5,025 bases of DNA, from NCBI GenBank assembly GCA_003139735.1, contig PLGA01000393.1, positions 12,183-17,207 of the forward strand. Direction: 5' to 3'. Of this stretch, positions 1-4,992 are shown one piece after another. Below the pieces are notes generated by a model. The model did not search any database, was not told the DNA's origin, and saw only the letters and a list, made by a program, of their open reading frames with translations. The position numbers were made by a program, and so were the translations under genes. The DNA is from Bryobacterales bacterium. Lineage in GTDB: Bacteria; Acidobacteriota; Terriglobia; Bryobacterales; Bryobacteraceae. How positions within the stretch are numbered: the stretch's first letter is position 1; the number at the start of each line of letters is the position of its first letter.

Positions 1-4
1 AACG

Positions 5-93
5 CAGATGAACACAGATAAGACAAAAACAACAGAACACCTATGTCCCTTTCTTGATTTTTCTTATCCGTGTTTATCCGTGTTCATCGGTGG
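5..93. repeat. AT-rich intergenic inverted-repeat element with TTATCCGTGT units
   Basis: The left arm at 7-22 (GATGAACACAGATAAG) is matched in inverse orientation by 63-88. The right arm holds two perfect tandem copies of the 10-mer TTATCCGTGT (64-73 and 74-83) followed by TCATC. If one 10-mer is skipped, the arms pair at 15 of 16 positions around a loop of about 40 nt. The element is clearly more AT-rich than the genes around it. From memory, close variants (GATGAACACGGATAA) are scattered through intergenic regions of several environmental phyla, so this is probably a genome-wide dispersed repeat. An upstream in-frame ATG at 54 lies inside it, which argues against that ATG as the hpnE start. 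Confidence 0.75.
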
Positions 94-140
94 CCATTCC
101 TCTTTCTTTGACTCCCGCAAGCCTGCCATACTGGCAACTG

Positions 141-1424
141 ATGTCCACGGTTCTGATCGCCGGCGGCGGCCTCGCCGGAATGGCCGCGGCGGCTGCGCTG
201 GGCGGCGCCGGGTTCGAGGTGGATCTCTTCGAGTCGCGGCCTTTTCTTGGCGGACGCGCCACCTCTTACCCCCTGGGGGATGAGAACATCGATAACTGCC
301 AGCACATCCTGCTGCGCTGTTGCGTCAACCTGCTGGACTTTTACCGGCGCATGGGAGTCGGCGGCCGCATCCGCTTTTACCGCGAGTTTTATTTCATCGA
401 ACCCGGTGGCCGCATCTCCGTGCTGCGCCGCGGCAGGCTGCCGGCGCCATTCCATTTCACGGGATCGTTTCTGGGGCTGAAGTGCCTTGCCCGCGCCGAC
501 AAGCTGGGCATCGCGCGCGCCCTGGCCGCCCTGCGCCGCGAGCGCCTGCACCGCAACGACCTGGACCGCATCAGCATGCTCGATTGGCTCCTCCAGAAGC
601 GGCAGACGCCGCGCGCCATCGACCGCTTCTGGCGTCAGGTGCTGGTGAGCGCCGTCAACGAGGACCTGGACCGCATGGCCGCCGTACACGGCTTTAAGGT
701 CCTCTGGCTGGGTTTCGTGGCCCGGTCCGATTCCTATGAGATGGGGATACCCGCCGTGCCGCTAGGCGATCTTTACTCCACTGAAGCCTGGCGGCGTCTC
801 CCCAATGTGCGCATCCATTTGCGCGCCGCCGTCGAGCGCATCGATGCGGAAGGCTTCGTGGTAGCCGGCGAGCGGCGCACGGCCGAACGTTATATCTGCG
901 CGCTGCCTTTCGAGCGCCTGGAAGCCGTGGGCTTGCCTGCGCCCCGATTCGAGCATTCTCCCATCACCGGCGTTCACCTGTGGTTCGATCGCGAAATCAC
1001 CACTCTGCCGCACGCCACCCTGCTCGACCGCACCATGCAGTGGATGTTCAACAAGGACCGCGGGCGCTACTTGCAACTGGTGGTGAGCGCTTCCCGCGAC
1101 CTGACCAACCTGTCGCGCGCCGAGATCGTCGATCTCGCCATCGGCGACTTGCGCTTGTTCTTCCCACGCGTCCTGGAAGCCAACCTGGTGAAAGCGCACG
1201 TCATCAAGGAAATGCGCGCCACGTTTTCAGCCGCCCCGGACACGGAGGCGTTGCGTCCCCCCGCGCAATCCGCAACGCCCAACGTTTTTCTCGCTGGCGA
1301 TTGGACGCGCACCGGCTGGCCCGCCACTATGGAAGGCGCCGTCCGCAGCGGCTACATCGCCGCCGAAGCGGTCGCCAAAGCCGCCGGAAGGGCGGAACGT
1401 TTCCTGCTTCCGGATATCGCCTGA
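141..1424 (+). CDS. hpnE: Hydroxysqualene dehydroxylase HpnE (FAD-dependent, hopanoid/squalene pathway)
   Basis: In the HpnCDE route from farnesyl diphosphate to squalene, HpnE reductively removes the hydroxyl of hydroxysqualene, the last step before hopanoid cyclisation. The 427-residue product has the length usual for the family. Residues 4-20 form the Rossmann GxGxxG nucleotide-binding motif (VLIAGGGLAG), with the ribose-binding acidic residue at E31 and the GGRATSY motif at 37-43. DNCQHILLRC (51-60) matches the family block usually written DNGQH. The C-terminal FAD motif NVFLAGDWTRTGWPATMEGA spans 381-400. I chose the ATG at 141 because it puts the Rossmann strand four residues from the N-terminus. 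The ATG at 54 would add 29 residues encoded by a repeat. No clear Shine-Dalgarno precedes either start. hpnC and hpnD, the usual upstream partners, are not in the window; the 5-93 repeat lies directly upstream. The gene ends 7 nt from the stop of the convergent cyclase gene. A carotenoid desaturase-like amine oxidase is the main alternative, but the DNxQH block favours HpnE. Confidence 0.88.
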   Translation: MSTVLIAGGGLAGMAAAAALGGAGFEVDLFESRPFLGGRATSYPLGDENIDNCQHILLRCCVNLLDFYRRMGVGGRIRFYREFYFIEPGGRISVLRRGRLPAPFHFTGSFLGLKCLARADKLGIARALAALRRERLHRNDLDRISMLDWLLQKRQTPRAIDRFWRQVLVSAVNEDLDRMAAVHGFKVLWLGFVARSDSYEMGIPAVPLGDLYSTEAWRRLPNVRIHLRAAVERIDAEGFVVAGERRTAERYICALPFERLEAVGLPAPRFEHSPITGVHLWFDREITTLPHATLLDRTMQWMFNKDRGRYLQLVVSASRDLTNLSRAEIVDLAIGDLRLFFPRVLEANLVKAHVIKEMRATFSAAPDTEALRPPAQSATPNVFLAGDWTRTGWPATMEGAVRSGYIAAEAVAKAAGRAERFLLPDIA

Positions 1425-1431
1425 TCGGCCC

Positions 1432-2235
1432 TTACCGCTTCACCAGCCGGATCTCAAACAGCTTGGGCCATTTCTTGCCGGTCACGAAAAGCCGGCCGCC
1501 TTTGGCGTCGTAGGCGATGCCGTTCAACACGTCTTCCTGTCCGGTGCGATCCGCGGCGCTCAGCAGTCCCTTGCAATCGATCCATCCGGTGACCTTGCCG
1601 CTCGAGGGATCGATGCGGGCGATCCGGTCGGTCTGCCATACGTTGGCGTAGATCTCGCCGTGGACCCACTCCAACTCATTCAGCCGATCCACCGGCTCGC
1701 CATCCGCGGTCACCGTGATCCGGCCGGTCTCCGCCAGGGTCCGCGGGTCCCAGAAACGCAGTTGCGCGGTGCCGTCGCTCATGACGATGCGTTTTCCGTC
1801 CTGAGTCAGGCCCCAGCCCTCGCCGGGATAGTGGAAATCGCGCCGCAGGTCGAAGGAGGCCAGGCCGTAAACGAAGCCCACCTGAGTGGTCCACGTCAAC
1901 TCCAGAAGACTGTCGTTCCAGTTCACGATTCCTTCGCCGAAATAAGCCTCGGGAATGTCGTGTTTCTGGAGCACTTCTCCTGTTTCCAGACGCACCTTGC
2001 GGATGGAAGACTGGTTGTTCAGGCCGGTGCTCTCGTAGAGAAAGCCATTCAGATAGAACAGGCCCTGCGTAAAAGCCAAAGGGTCGTGCGGGTAGACATG
2101 CACTACTTCATACCCGTACTCCGGCGCCTCGCCCGCTTGCGAAGCGGGTCCGCAAGCAAACGCCGCCAGCGCCGCGGCCACAACCAGAATTCGTTTGATC
2201 AAGCTACAGGTTATCAGACAGGCAAGGCGGTTCAC
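1432..2235 (-). CDS. Secreted glutaminyl-peptide cyclotransferase (glutamine cyclotransferase family, PF05096)
   Basis: This enzyme converts an N-terminal glutamine of exported peptides or proteins to pyroglutamate and releases ammonia. It belongs to the plant/bacterial type, a five-bladed beta-propeller, not the zinc-dependent animal type. The ORF has 267 residues. A basic stretch and hydrophobic core (about 12-34) look like a signal peptide, cleaved near ASQA or possibly lipidated at C28; the lipobox (AFAC) is weak. Residues that I recall as active-site positions in the papaya and Xanthomonas enzymes all appear in order: F55 and Q57 (AFTQG), F99 and E101 (FGEG), W115, W141, N186 (NELEW), W200, N238 (LNGIAY) and the lysines of TGKKWP (252-257). 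The GTG start at 2235 sits inside the arm of the 2229-2387 repeat. A TTG at 2202 would give the compact signal peptide MIKRILVVAAALAAFAC and may be the true start. Neither has a convincing Shine-Dalgarno. The gene follows the peptidase gene on the same strand but is separated from it by the repeat. Confidence 0.87.
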   Translation of the reverse strand: MNRLACLITCSLIKRILVVAAALAAFACGPASQAGEAPEYGYEVVHVYPHDPLAFTQGLFYLNGFLYESTGLNNQSSIRKVRLETGEVLQKHDIPEAYFGEGIVNWNDSLLELTWTTQVGFVYGLASFDLRRDFHYPGEGWGLTQDGKRIVMSDGTAQLRFWDPRTLAETGRITVTADGEPVDRLNELEWVHGEIYANVWQTDRIARIDPSSGKVTGWIDCKGLLSAADRTGQEDVLNGIAYDAKGGRLFVTGKKWPKLFEIRLVKR

Positions 2236-2387
2236 CGCGGAGGCGCCGAGACGCCGAGCTTGAAACGGAATCCGTCTCCGCGCCCTCGGCTTGCTCTACG
2301 CCCGAGCCGGGGGGAGCAATGGACGGGCCGACAGCACAGAGTTCTAGGCCTGGTTTCCTCGGCGTCTCGGCGTCTCGGCGGTGAACT
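2229..2387. repeat. GC-rich inverted-repeat element with CTCGGCGT tandem units
   Basis: Two 30-nt arms, 2229-2258 and 2358-2387, are inverted copies that match at 27 of 30 positions around a 99-nt centre. The right arm consists of tandem octamers CTCGGCGT (2358-2365, 2366-2373) and CTCGGCGG (2374-2381) followed by TGAAC. The element fills nearly the whole gap between the peptidase stop (2395) and the cyclase start. The left arm includes the GTG proposed as the cyclase start. The centre (2259-2357) has no ORF or RNA gene that I recognise. Similar CTCGGCGTCTCGGCGG repeats are, from memory, common in intergenic DNA of environmental genomes. Transcribed from the peptidase promoter, it could fold into a long hairpin and lower read-through into the cyclase gene; this is inference. 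Confidence 0.8.
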
Positions 2388-2394
2388 GTCTTAT

Positions 2395-3291
2395 TCAGAA
2401 CGGGAAATCGGCCTTGGATGCCGTCTCGAAAATCGCGGTCCGCATGTAGTTGTAAGGATTCACCGGGTTGCCCCCGATGCGGACTTCGTAGTGCAGGTGC
2501 GGGGCGGTGACGCGGCCGGTACTGCCCACGGCGCCAACCGTCTCTCCGCGGCGCACTCCCTGTCCCACCTGGACGAAGATGTGCGAGAGGTGCGCGTAGC
2601 AGGTTTCCACGCCGCCGCCATGGTCCACCACCACCATGCGCCCGTAGCCTCCGGCGGTGAACTGGGCCAGCGTGACAATGCCATCGGCGGTCACTTTCAC
2701 GGCCGTGCCGGTGGAAGCGCTGATGTCCACGCCCGTGTGGAACTCCCGCTCGCCTTCACCCCCGAACGGGTCCAGCCGTCTTCCGAACCCATCCATGAGA
2801 CGCCCCAAGACAGGCCAGACGGAAGGACGGGAAATGGCCGGCTGCAATCGCCGCGCGGCGCGGTGTTTCAAGGAAATCTGATCGGCGCTGCGCAGGAAGC
2901 TGTAATCCTGAATGCTCTCCGGGAAGCTCGGAACCAGCGCCCCTTCGGCCGAAATATCCGCCGGACCTTCCAGCTTCTGCTTGATGCCGTATGCCACCGA
3001 AACTTCCTGGGCGTACATCTCCAGCGTGGCGAGCTGGGTGTCTTTTTCGGATACTTTTTTCTGAAGATCCTGATATCGCGTCCGGATGTTATCGGCTTCC
3101 TGCCGCAAGGAGTTGTAATTGGCGACTTTCCATACCATGCGGGCGTAGCTCGTGACAAACCCGAAAACCGAGACGCAGCCAAACAGCGCCAGGAACAGGA
3201 TGACGTAGACGGCCTGATGCGGAATGTGAATACGGCGGAGACGGCCCTTTATGGAATGGGCCAGCACTACGACGAAGTACCCTTGATTCAT
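2395..3291 (-). CDS. Membrane-anchored M23 family metallopeptidase (lysostaphin/LytM-like peptidoglycan endopeptidase)
   Basis: M23 enzymes are zinc endopeptidases that cut peptide cross-links of peptidoglycan, or act as regulators of amidases when catalytic residues are lost. The product has 298 residues. It has a short basic cytoplasmic N-terminus, one membrane segment at about 27-47, and a charged probable coiled coil at about 55-95. A linker follows, then the C-terminal M23 domain at about 183-282. All expected catalytic positions are present: H185 and D189 (HTGVD), H234 (YAHLS), and H265 and H267 (PHLHYEV). By analogy with LytM, H185, D189 and H267 bind zinc, and H234 and H265 act in catalysis. 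The layout (one TM, coiled coil, LytM domain) resembles MepM/NlpD-like proteins facing the periplasm. The start is well supported: an ATG preceded by GGAGAAA at good spacing. It is transcribed divergently from the ABC permease gene. An active enzyme is inferred from the intact residues only. Confidence 0.9.
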   Translation of the reverse strand: MNQGYFVVVLAHSIKGRLRRIHIPHQAVYVILFLALFGCVSVFGFVTSYARMVWKVANYNSLRQEADNIRTRYQDLQKKVSEKDTQLATLEMYAQEVSVAYGIKQKLEGPADISAEGALVPSFPESIQDYSFLRSADQISLKHRAARRLQPAISRPSVWPVLGRLMDGFGRRLDPFGGEGEREFHTGVDISASTGTAVKVTADGIVTLAQFTAGGYGRMVVVDHGGGVETCYAHLSHIFVQVGQGVRRGETVGAVGSTGRVTAPHLHYEVRIGGNPVNPYNYMRTAIFETASKADFPF

Positions 3292-3293
3292 AG

Positions 3294-3300
3294 TTTCTCC
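3294..3300 (-). promoter_or_regulatory. Ribosome binding site of the M23 peptidase gene
   Basis: On the minus strand GGAGAAA lies just upstream of the ATG at 3291, with the GGAG core (3297-3300) five nucleotides from the start codon. It is the clearest Shine-Dalgarno in the window and fixes this start. Confidence 0.7.
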
Positions 3301-3320
3301 GGCCGGAACCTCTTGAAATC

Positions 3321-3355
3321 GGGACGAACTGCCGGTAAAACCGGTCGCTCGTTCC
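3321..3355 (-). promoter_or_regulatory. Imperfect dyad/hairpin in the leader of the M23 peptidase gene
   Basis: Two 16-nt arms (3321-3336 and 3340-3355) flank a 3-nt centre and match inversely at 12 of 16 positions, with a perfect core CCGGT-AAA-ACCGG. As RNA from the minus strand, one mismatch becomes a G-U pair, giving 13 of 16 paired. It begins about 30 nt upstream of the peptidase start codon. It could be an operator or a leader RNA hairpin; no promoter for the peptidase is clear enough to decide whether it is transcribed. Confidence 0.4.
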
Positions 3356-3375
3356 CTGGGGCCCGGCGGGGCTAC

Positions 3376-3404
3376 TTGACAACATCAATTGGCGAAACTA
3401 GAAC
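3376..3404 (+). promoter_or_regulatory. Candidate sigma70-type promoter for the ABC permease gene
   Basis: A perfect -35 hexamer TTGACA (3376-3381) is followed after 17 nt by TAGAAC (3399-3404), which matches four of six -10 positions. Transcription would begin near 3411 and give a leader of about 70 nt before the GTG at 3484. The surrounding 3375-3480 is AT-rich relative to the genes, as expected for a promoter region. The downstream part (3405-3483) shows no clear second promoter. Confidence 0.5.
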
Positions 3405-3483
3405 TGTACCAGTATGTAACCAACGTGTCAAGCTTCATTTTTCATTGCAAGTTATTGATAGAATTGGTACTTTCAAATAAAGC

Positions 3484-4296
3484 GTGAGGAAACGAATCCC
3501 TGGAACTCTATTTTTGCGGAATTTGGTGGAGCGGCGAAGCCTGCTCTTCCAGCTCGTGCGGCGGGATTTCGAGCAGCGCTACGTCGGCTCCGCGATCGGG
3601 TGGATCTGGGGACTCATTCAGCCGCTGGTGCTGCTTCTGAGCTGGACCCTGGTTTTTGGATTTTTCCTGAAGCAAAAGCCTCCGCCCGGCGTCAAGAGTT
3701 ACGCGCTGTTCCTCTTCGCCGGCATGTTGCCGTGGATGCTGTTCAGCGAGACCCTGCAACGCTCGGCATCGTGCCTTCTGGAGCAGGCGAATCTCATCAC
3801 GAAGACCGTTTTCCCCGCCGAAATCGTGCCGGTTTCGGTCTTCTTGTCCGTACTGGTCGGGCACGCGCTGGCGCTGTTATTGCTGGTCGTAGTCGCGGGA
3901 GTCTCGCAAAGCCAGATCAGCGTTTTCCTGCTGCTGCTGCCGGTTTACGTGTTCGCCACCGGGTTAATGGCGGTTGGCTTGGGTTGGATCGTCGCCAGCC
4001 TCCACGTTTTCCTGCGGGATACGGCGCAAGTCCTGAGCGTGATCCTGACGTTCTGGTTCTGGATCACTCCCATTTTCCTGACCGAGGATTATTACTACAA
4101 GCACAAATGGACCGGTTATCTGCTGGCGGCCAACCCAATGGCGTACGTGGTGCGCGGATATCGGGCCATGCTGATCACTTCCGCCCCGCCAAGGGCCGAG
4201 GATCTGGGAGTCGCGCTGGCTTTCGGAGCGGCGGCGTTCGTCGCCGGCGGGCTCTTTTTCCGGCACATGAAGCGGGGCTTCGCGGACGTGCTTTAG
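3484..4296 (+). CDS. ABC-2 type transporter permease, polysaccharide/lipopolysaccharide export type (Wzm/KpsM/TagG-like)
   Basis: This is the membrane subunit of an ABC exporter that moves lipid-linked O-antigen, capsule or teichoic-acid-like polymers across the inner membrane. The 270-residue product has the usual family length. The N-terminal amphipathic segment RDFEQRYVGSAIGWIWGLIQ (28-47) is typical, with about six membrane segments near 38-62, 72-90, 115-140, 146-172, 183-200 and 240-259. Other family-like blocks are LITKTVFPAEIVPV (104-117), LRDTAQ followed by FWFWITPIFL (177-199), NPMAYVVRGYR (217-227) and a C-terminal FADVL. The GTG start gives a natural N-terminus, but no Shine-Dalgarno is visible. 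In-frame TTG and GTG codons within the next 15 codons are alternatives. The ATPase subunit (Wzt/TagH-like) normally encoded next to it is not downstream; a hairpin and a non-coding stretch follow instead. The exported polymer cannot be told from sequence. Confidence 0.88.
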   Translation: MRKRIPGTLFLRNLVERRSLLFQLVRRDFEQRYVGSAIGWIWGLIQPLVLLLSWTLVFGFFLKQKPPPGVKSYALFLFAGMLPWMLFSETLQRSASCLLEQANLITKTVFPAEIVPVSVFLSVLVGHALALLLLVVVAGVSQSQISVFLLLLPVYVFATGLMAVGLGWIVASLHVFLRDTAQVLSVILTFWFWITPIFLTEDYYYKHKWTGYLLAANPMAYVVRGYRAMLITSAPPRAEDLGVALAFGAAAFVAGGLFFRHMKRGFADVL

Positions 4297-4312
4297 GAGT
4301 TTTGGAGCGCAC

Positions 4313-4378
4313 CGCTCGGCTCCGCCGGCCCCCGTTATTGACCCACGTTTGTAAACGGGGCGGGTTGTCCGCCGAGCG
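4313..4378. terminator. Two-part hairpin after the ABC permease gene, possible bidirectional terminator
   Basis: The outer arms CGCTCGGC (4313-4320) and GCCGAGCG (4371-4378) and the inner arms CCCCGTT (4330-4336) and AACGGGG (4354-4360) are perfect inverse matches. They nest to form one 66-nt structure with internal bulges of 9 and 10 nt and a 17-nt loop. It begins 17 nt after the permease stop. There is no T-run after either arm, so it is not a textbook intrinsic terminator. A Rho-assisted or strong-hairpin terminator, or a 3' stabilising structure, would fit. Confidence 0.5.
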
Positions 4379-4381
4379 CCT

Positions 4382-4462
4382 TCAGGCTTCTCCCTTGCCG
4401 AGAACCCTCTGGTCCTCCGCCAGGAGCTTGCTCACCAGCGCACGATAGTCGAGTCGGACTCC
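4382..4462 (-). other. Possible 3' remnant of a minus-strand gene (26 open codons, no start)
   Basis: Read on the minus strand, 4462 down to 4382 is open for 26 codons and ends in TGA. The residues (LDYRALVSKLLAEDQRVLGK and a short tail) look like a plausible amphipathic helix, and third codon positions are GC-rich as in the neighbouring genes. An in-frame TAG lies immediately upstream, inside the inverted repeat that begins at 4462, so the frame does not continue. There is no ATG and no family match that I recognise. It may be the end of a gene cut off by a later insertion or deletion, or simply chance. Confidence 0.18.
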
Positions 4463-4491
4463 CTATTTTGATAATGTTGGATCAAAATAGG
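4462..4491. repeat. Perfect 11-bp inverted repeat with 8-nt spacer
   Basis: CCTATTTTGAT (4462-4472) and ATCAAAATAGG (4481-4491) are perfect inverse complements around AATGTTGG. The AT-rich arms stand out from the GC-rich surroundings. The size fits a dimeric regulator's operator, a short hairpin, or a non-autonomous repeat. It lies 160 nt upstream of the IPT/TIG start, too far for a simple promoter operator unless transcription begins here. Confidence 0.6.
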
Positions 4492-4593
4492 CGGACCGGC
4501 GAAGCTTTGCAAATACGCTCCGATTGCAATCTTATCACGTCCGCAAACTGGCATGTGACGCGCCATGACTCGCGCTCCGTTGAGATTTTCGGC

Positions 4594-4616
4594 GCGGCCA
4601 GCTTGAAATTGGCCGC
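4594..4616. promoter_or_regulatory. Perfect 7-bp dyad centred on a -35-like hexamer, candidate operator
   Basis: GCGGCCA (4594-4600) and TGGCCGC (4610-4616) are perfect inverse complements with a 9-nt spacer that contains the -35-like TTGAAA (4603-4608). A protein bound here would block the candidate promoter. The geometry is seen directly; the regulatory role is inferred. Confidence 0.35.
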
Positions 4617-4631
4617 TAATGGACATACATT
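4603..4631 (+). promoter_or_regulatory. Candidate promoter of the IPT/TIG protein gene
   Basis: TTGAAA (4603-4608, five of six -35 positions) is followed after 17 nt by TACATT (4626-4631, four of six -10 positions). The predicted start near 4638 leaves only about 13 nt of leader and would trim the Shine-Dalgarno to its 3' part. A weaker rival upstream is TTGCAA (4507-4512) with TCTTAT (4530-4535), also at 17 nt spacing, which would leave a leader of roughly 110 nt. Confidence 0.35.
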
Positions 4632-4636
4632 AAATC

Positions 4637-4642
4637 GAAGGG
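4637..4642 (+). promoter_or_regulatory. Ribosome binding site of the IPT/TIG protein gene
   Basis: GAAGGG lies eight nucleotides upstream of the ATG at 4651. It supports this start over the upstream in-frame ATG at 4468, which would place the signal peptide in the middle of the protein. Confidence 0.5.
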
Positions 4643-4650
4643 CCATTCCG

Positions 4651-4992
4651 ATGAAAATATCTCTTATAGCGTTGGTTGTCGCGGCCGGTTGCCTGGCGGG
4701 CTACGCTCAACAAGCGGCGGCGCCGTCAATCGACACGGTCAATCCGCCGAACGGCAAGGTTGGCGCCGTGATCACCGCCACCGGCCAGAATCTCCAGAAG
4801 GATGTAGTCGCCAAACTGTATCTGACCGACGGCAAGAACGACATTCAGGTGGCTGTCACGGAACAGACCAGCACCTCGATCAAGTTCACGATTCCCGATA
4901 AGGCCGCGGGCCGCATGTCGCTGATGATTCTTACCGCGGACAAAGATCCGAAGCTGATGGAATTGCCGGTCAAAGTTTCGGTCGACAATTGA
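4651..4992 (+). CDS. Small secreted protein with a single IPT/TIG (Ig-like) domain
   Basis: The product has 113 residues. Residues 1-19 (MKISLIALVVAAGCLAGYA) are a signal peptide, probably cut after A19; C14 in the run VAAGC is a weaker lipoprotein alternative. The mature part is nearly all one IPT/TIG immunoglobulin-like fold: PSIDTVNPPNGKVGAVITATGQNL (about 25-48) is the typical opening with the PxxG turn and the TGxNL strand. It is followed by beta-rich segments (about 52-71 and 75-94) and the closing strand LPVKVSVDN (105-113). IPT/TIG domains usually occur as repeats in large surface or polymer-binding proteins, so a stand-alone copy is small for the family. No enzyme motif is visible and its role is unknown; binding of a partner at the cell surface or in the periplasm is inference. 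The gene has its own candidate promoter and no operon partner in the window. Confidence 0.8.
   Translation: MKISLIALVVAAGCLAGYAQQAAAPSIDTVNPPNGKVGAVITATGQNLQKDVVAKLYLTDGKNDIQVAVTEQTSTSIKFTIPDKAAGRMSLMILTADKDPKLMELPVKVSVDN

Larger units (their letters stand above)
4297..4650. other. 354-nt intergenic region rich in dyads
   Basis: No convincing protein gene lies here. From left to right it holds a two-part hairpin (4313-4378), a possible minus-strand gene remnant (4382-4462), an 11-nt palindrome GAGTC-G-GACTC (4451-4461), a perfect 11-bp inverted repeat (4462-4491), two copies of TTGCAA (4507-4512 and 4524-4529), and a dyad over a candidate promoter (4594-4631). The ORF that opens at 4468 and runs into the IPT/TIG gene would add 61 residues ahead of a signal peptide, so I treat 4468-4650 as non-coding. 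Confidence 0.6.

Noticed and set aside
108..136. TTGACT at 108-113 and the small palindrome TGCCA-TAC-TGGCA at 124-136 as an hpnE promoter and operator
   Set aside because: No -10-like hexamer lies at acceptable spacing (the best, CATACT, is only 13 nt away), and a 5-bp stem is expected by chance.
54..140. N-terminal extension of HpnE from the ATG at 54
   Set aside because: It would be encoded by the dispersed repeat and would put 29 unrelated residues before the Rossmann motif. The ATG at 141 gives the normal N-terminus.
84..689. A 201-codon minus-strand frame opposite hpnE
   Set aside because: It runs into the 5-93 repeat and is antisense to conserved HpnE motifs; its composition is typical of an antisense shadow.
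2259..2357. Centre of the GC-rich repeat element as a possible small RNA or CRISPR-like unit
   Set aside because: There is only one pair of inverted arms, no regularly spaced direct repeats, and no convincing promoter or terminator around it.
1660..3480. A 606-codon open frame on the plus strand across the cyclase, the repeat and the peptidase genes
   Set aside because: It lies antisense to two well-supported genes and crosses the intergenic repeat. Its translation has no recognisable domain, so its length is a by-product of high GC content and the codon pattern of the opposite strand.
3600..4448. A 282-codon plus-strand frame overlapping the permease gene
   Set aside because: The permease frame gives clear membrane segments and family motifs; this frame gives an arginine-rich sequence without domains and is an out-of-frame shadow.
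4432..4626. A 64-codon minus-strand frame across the intergenic dyads
   Set aside because: It crosses both inverted repeats, has no recognisable family and no clear ribosome binding site, so it is most likely chance.
4468..4650. Upstream extension of the IPT/TIG protein from the ATG at 4468
   Set aside because: It would bury a clear signal peptide at residues 62-80, and the ATG at 4651 has its own GAAGGG ribosome binding site.
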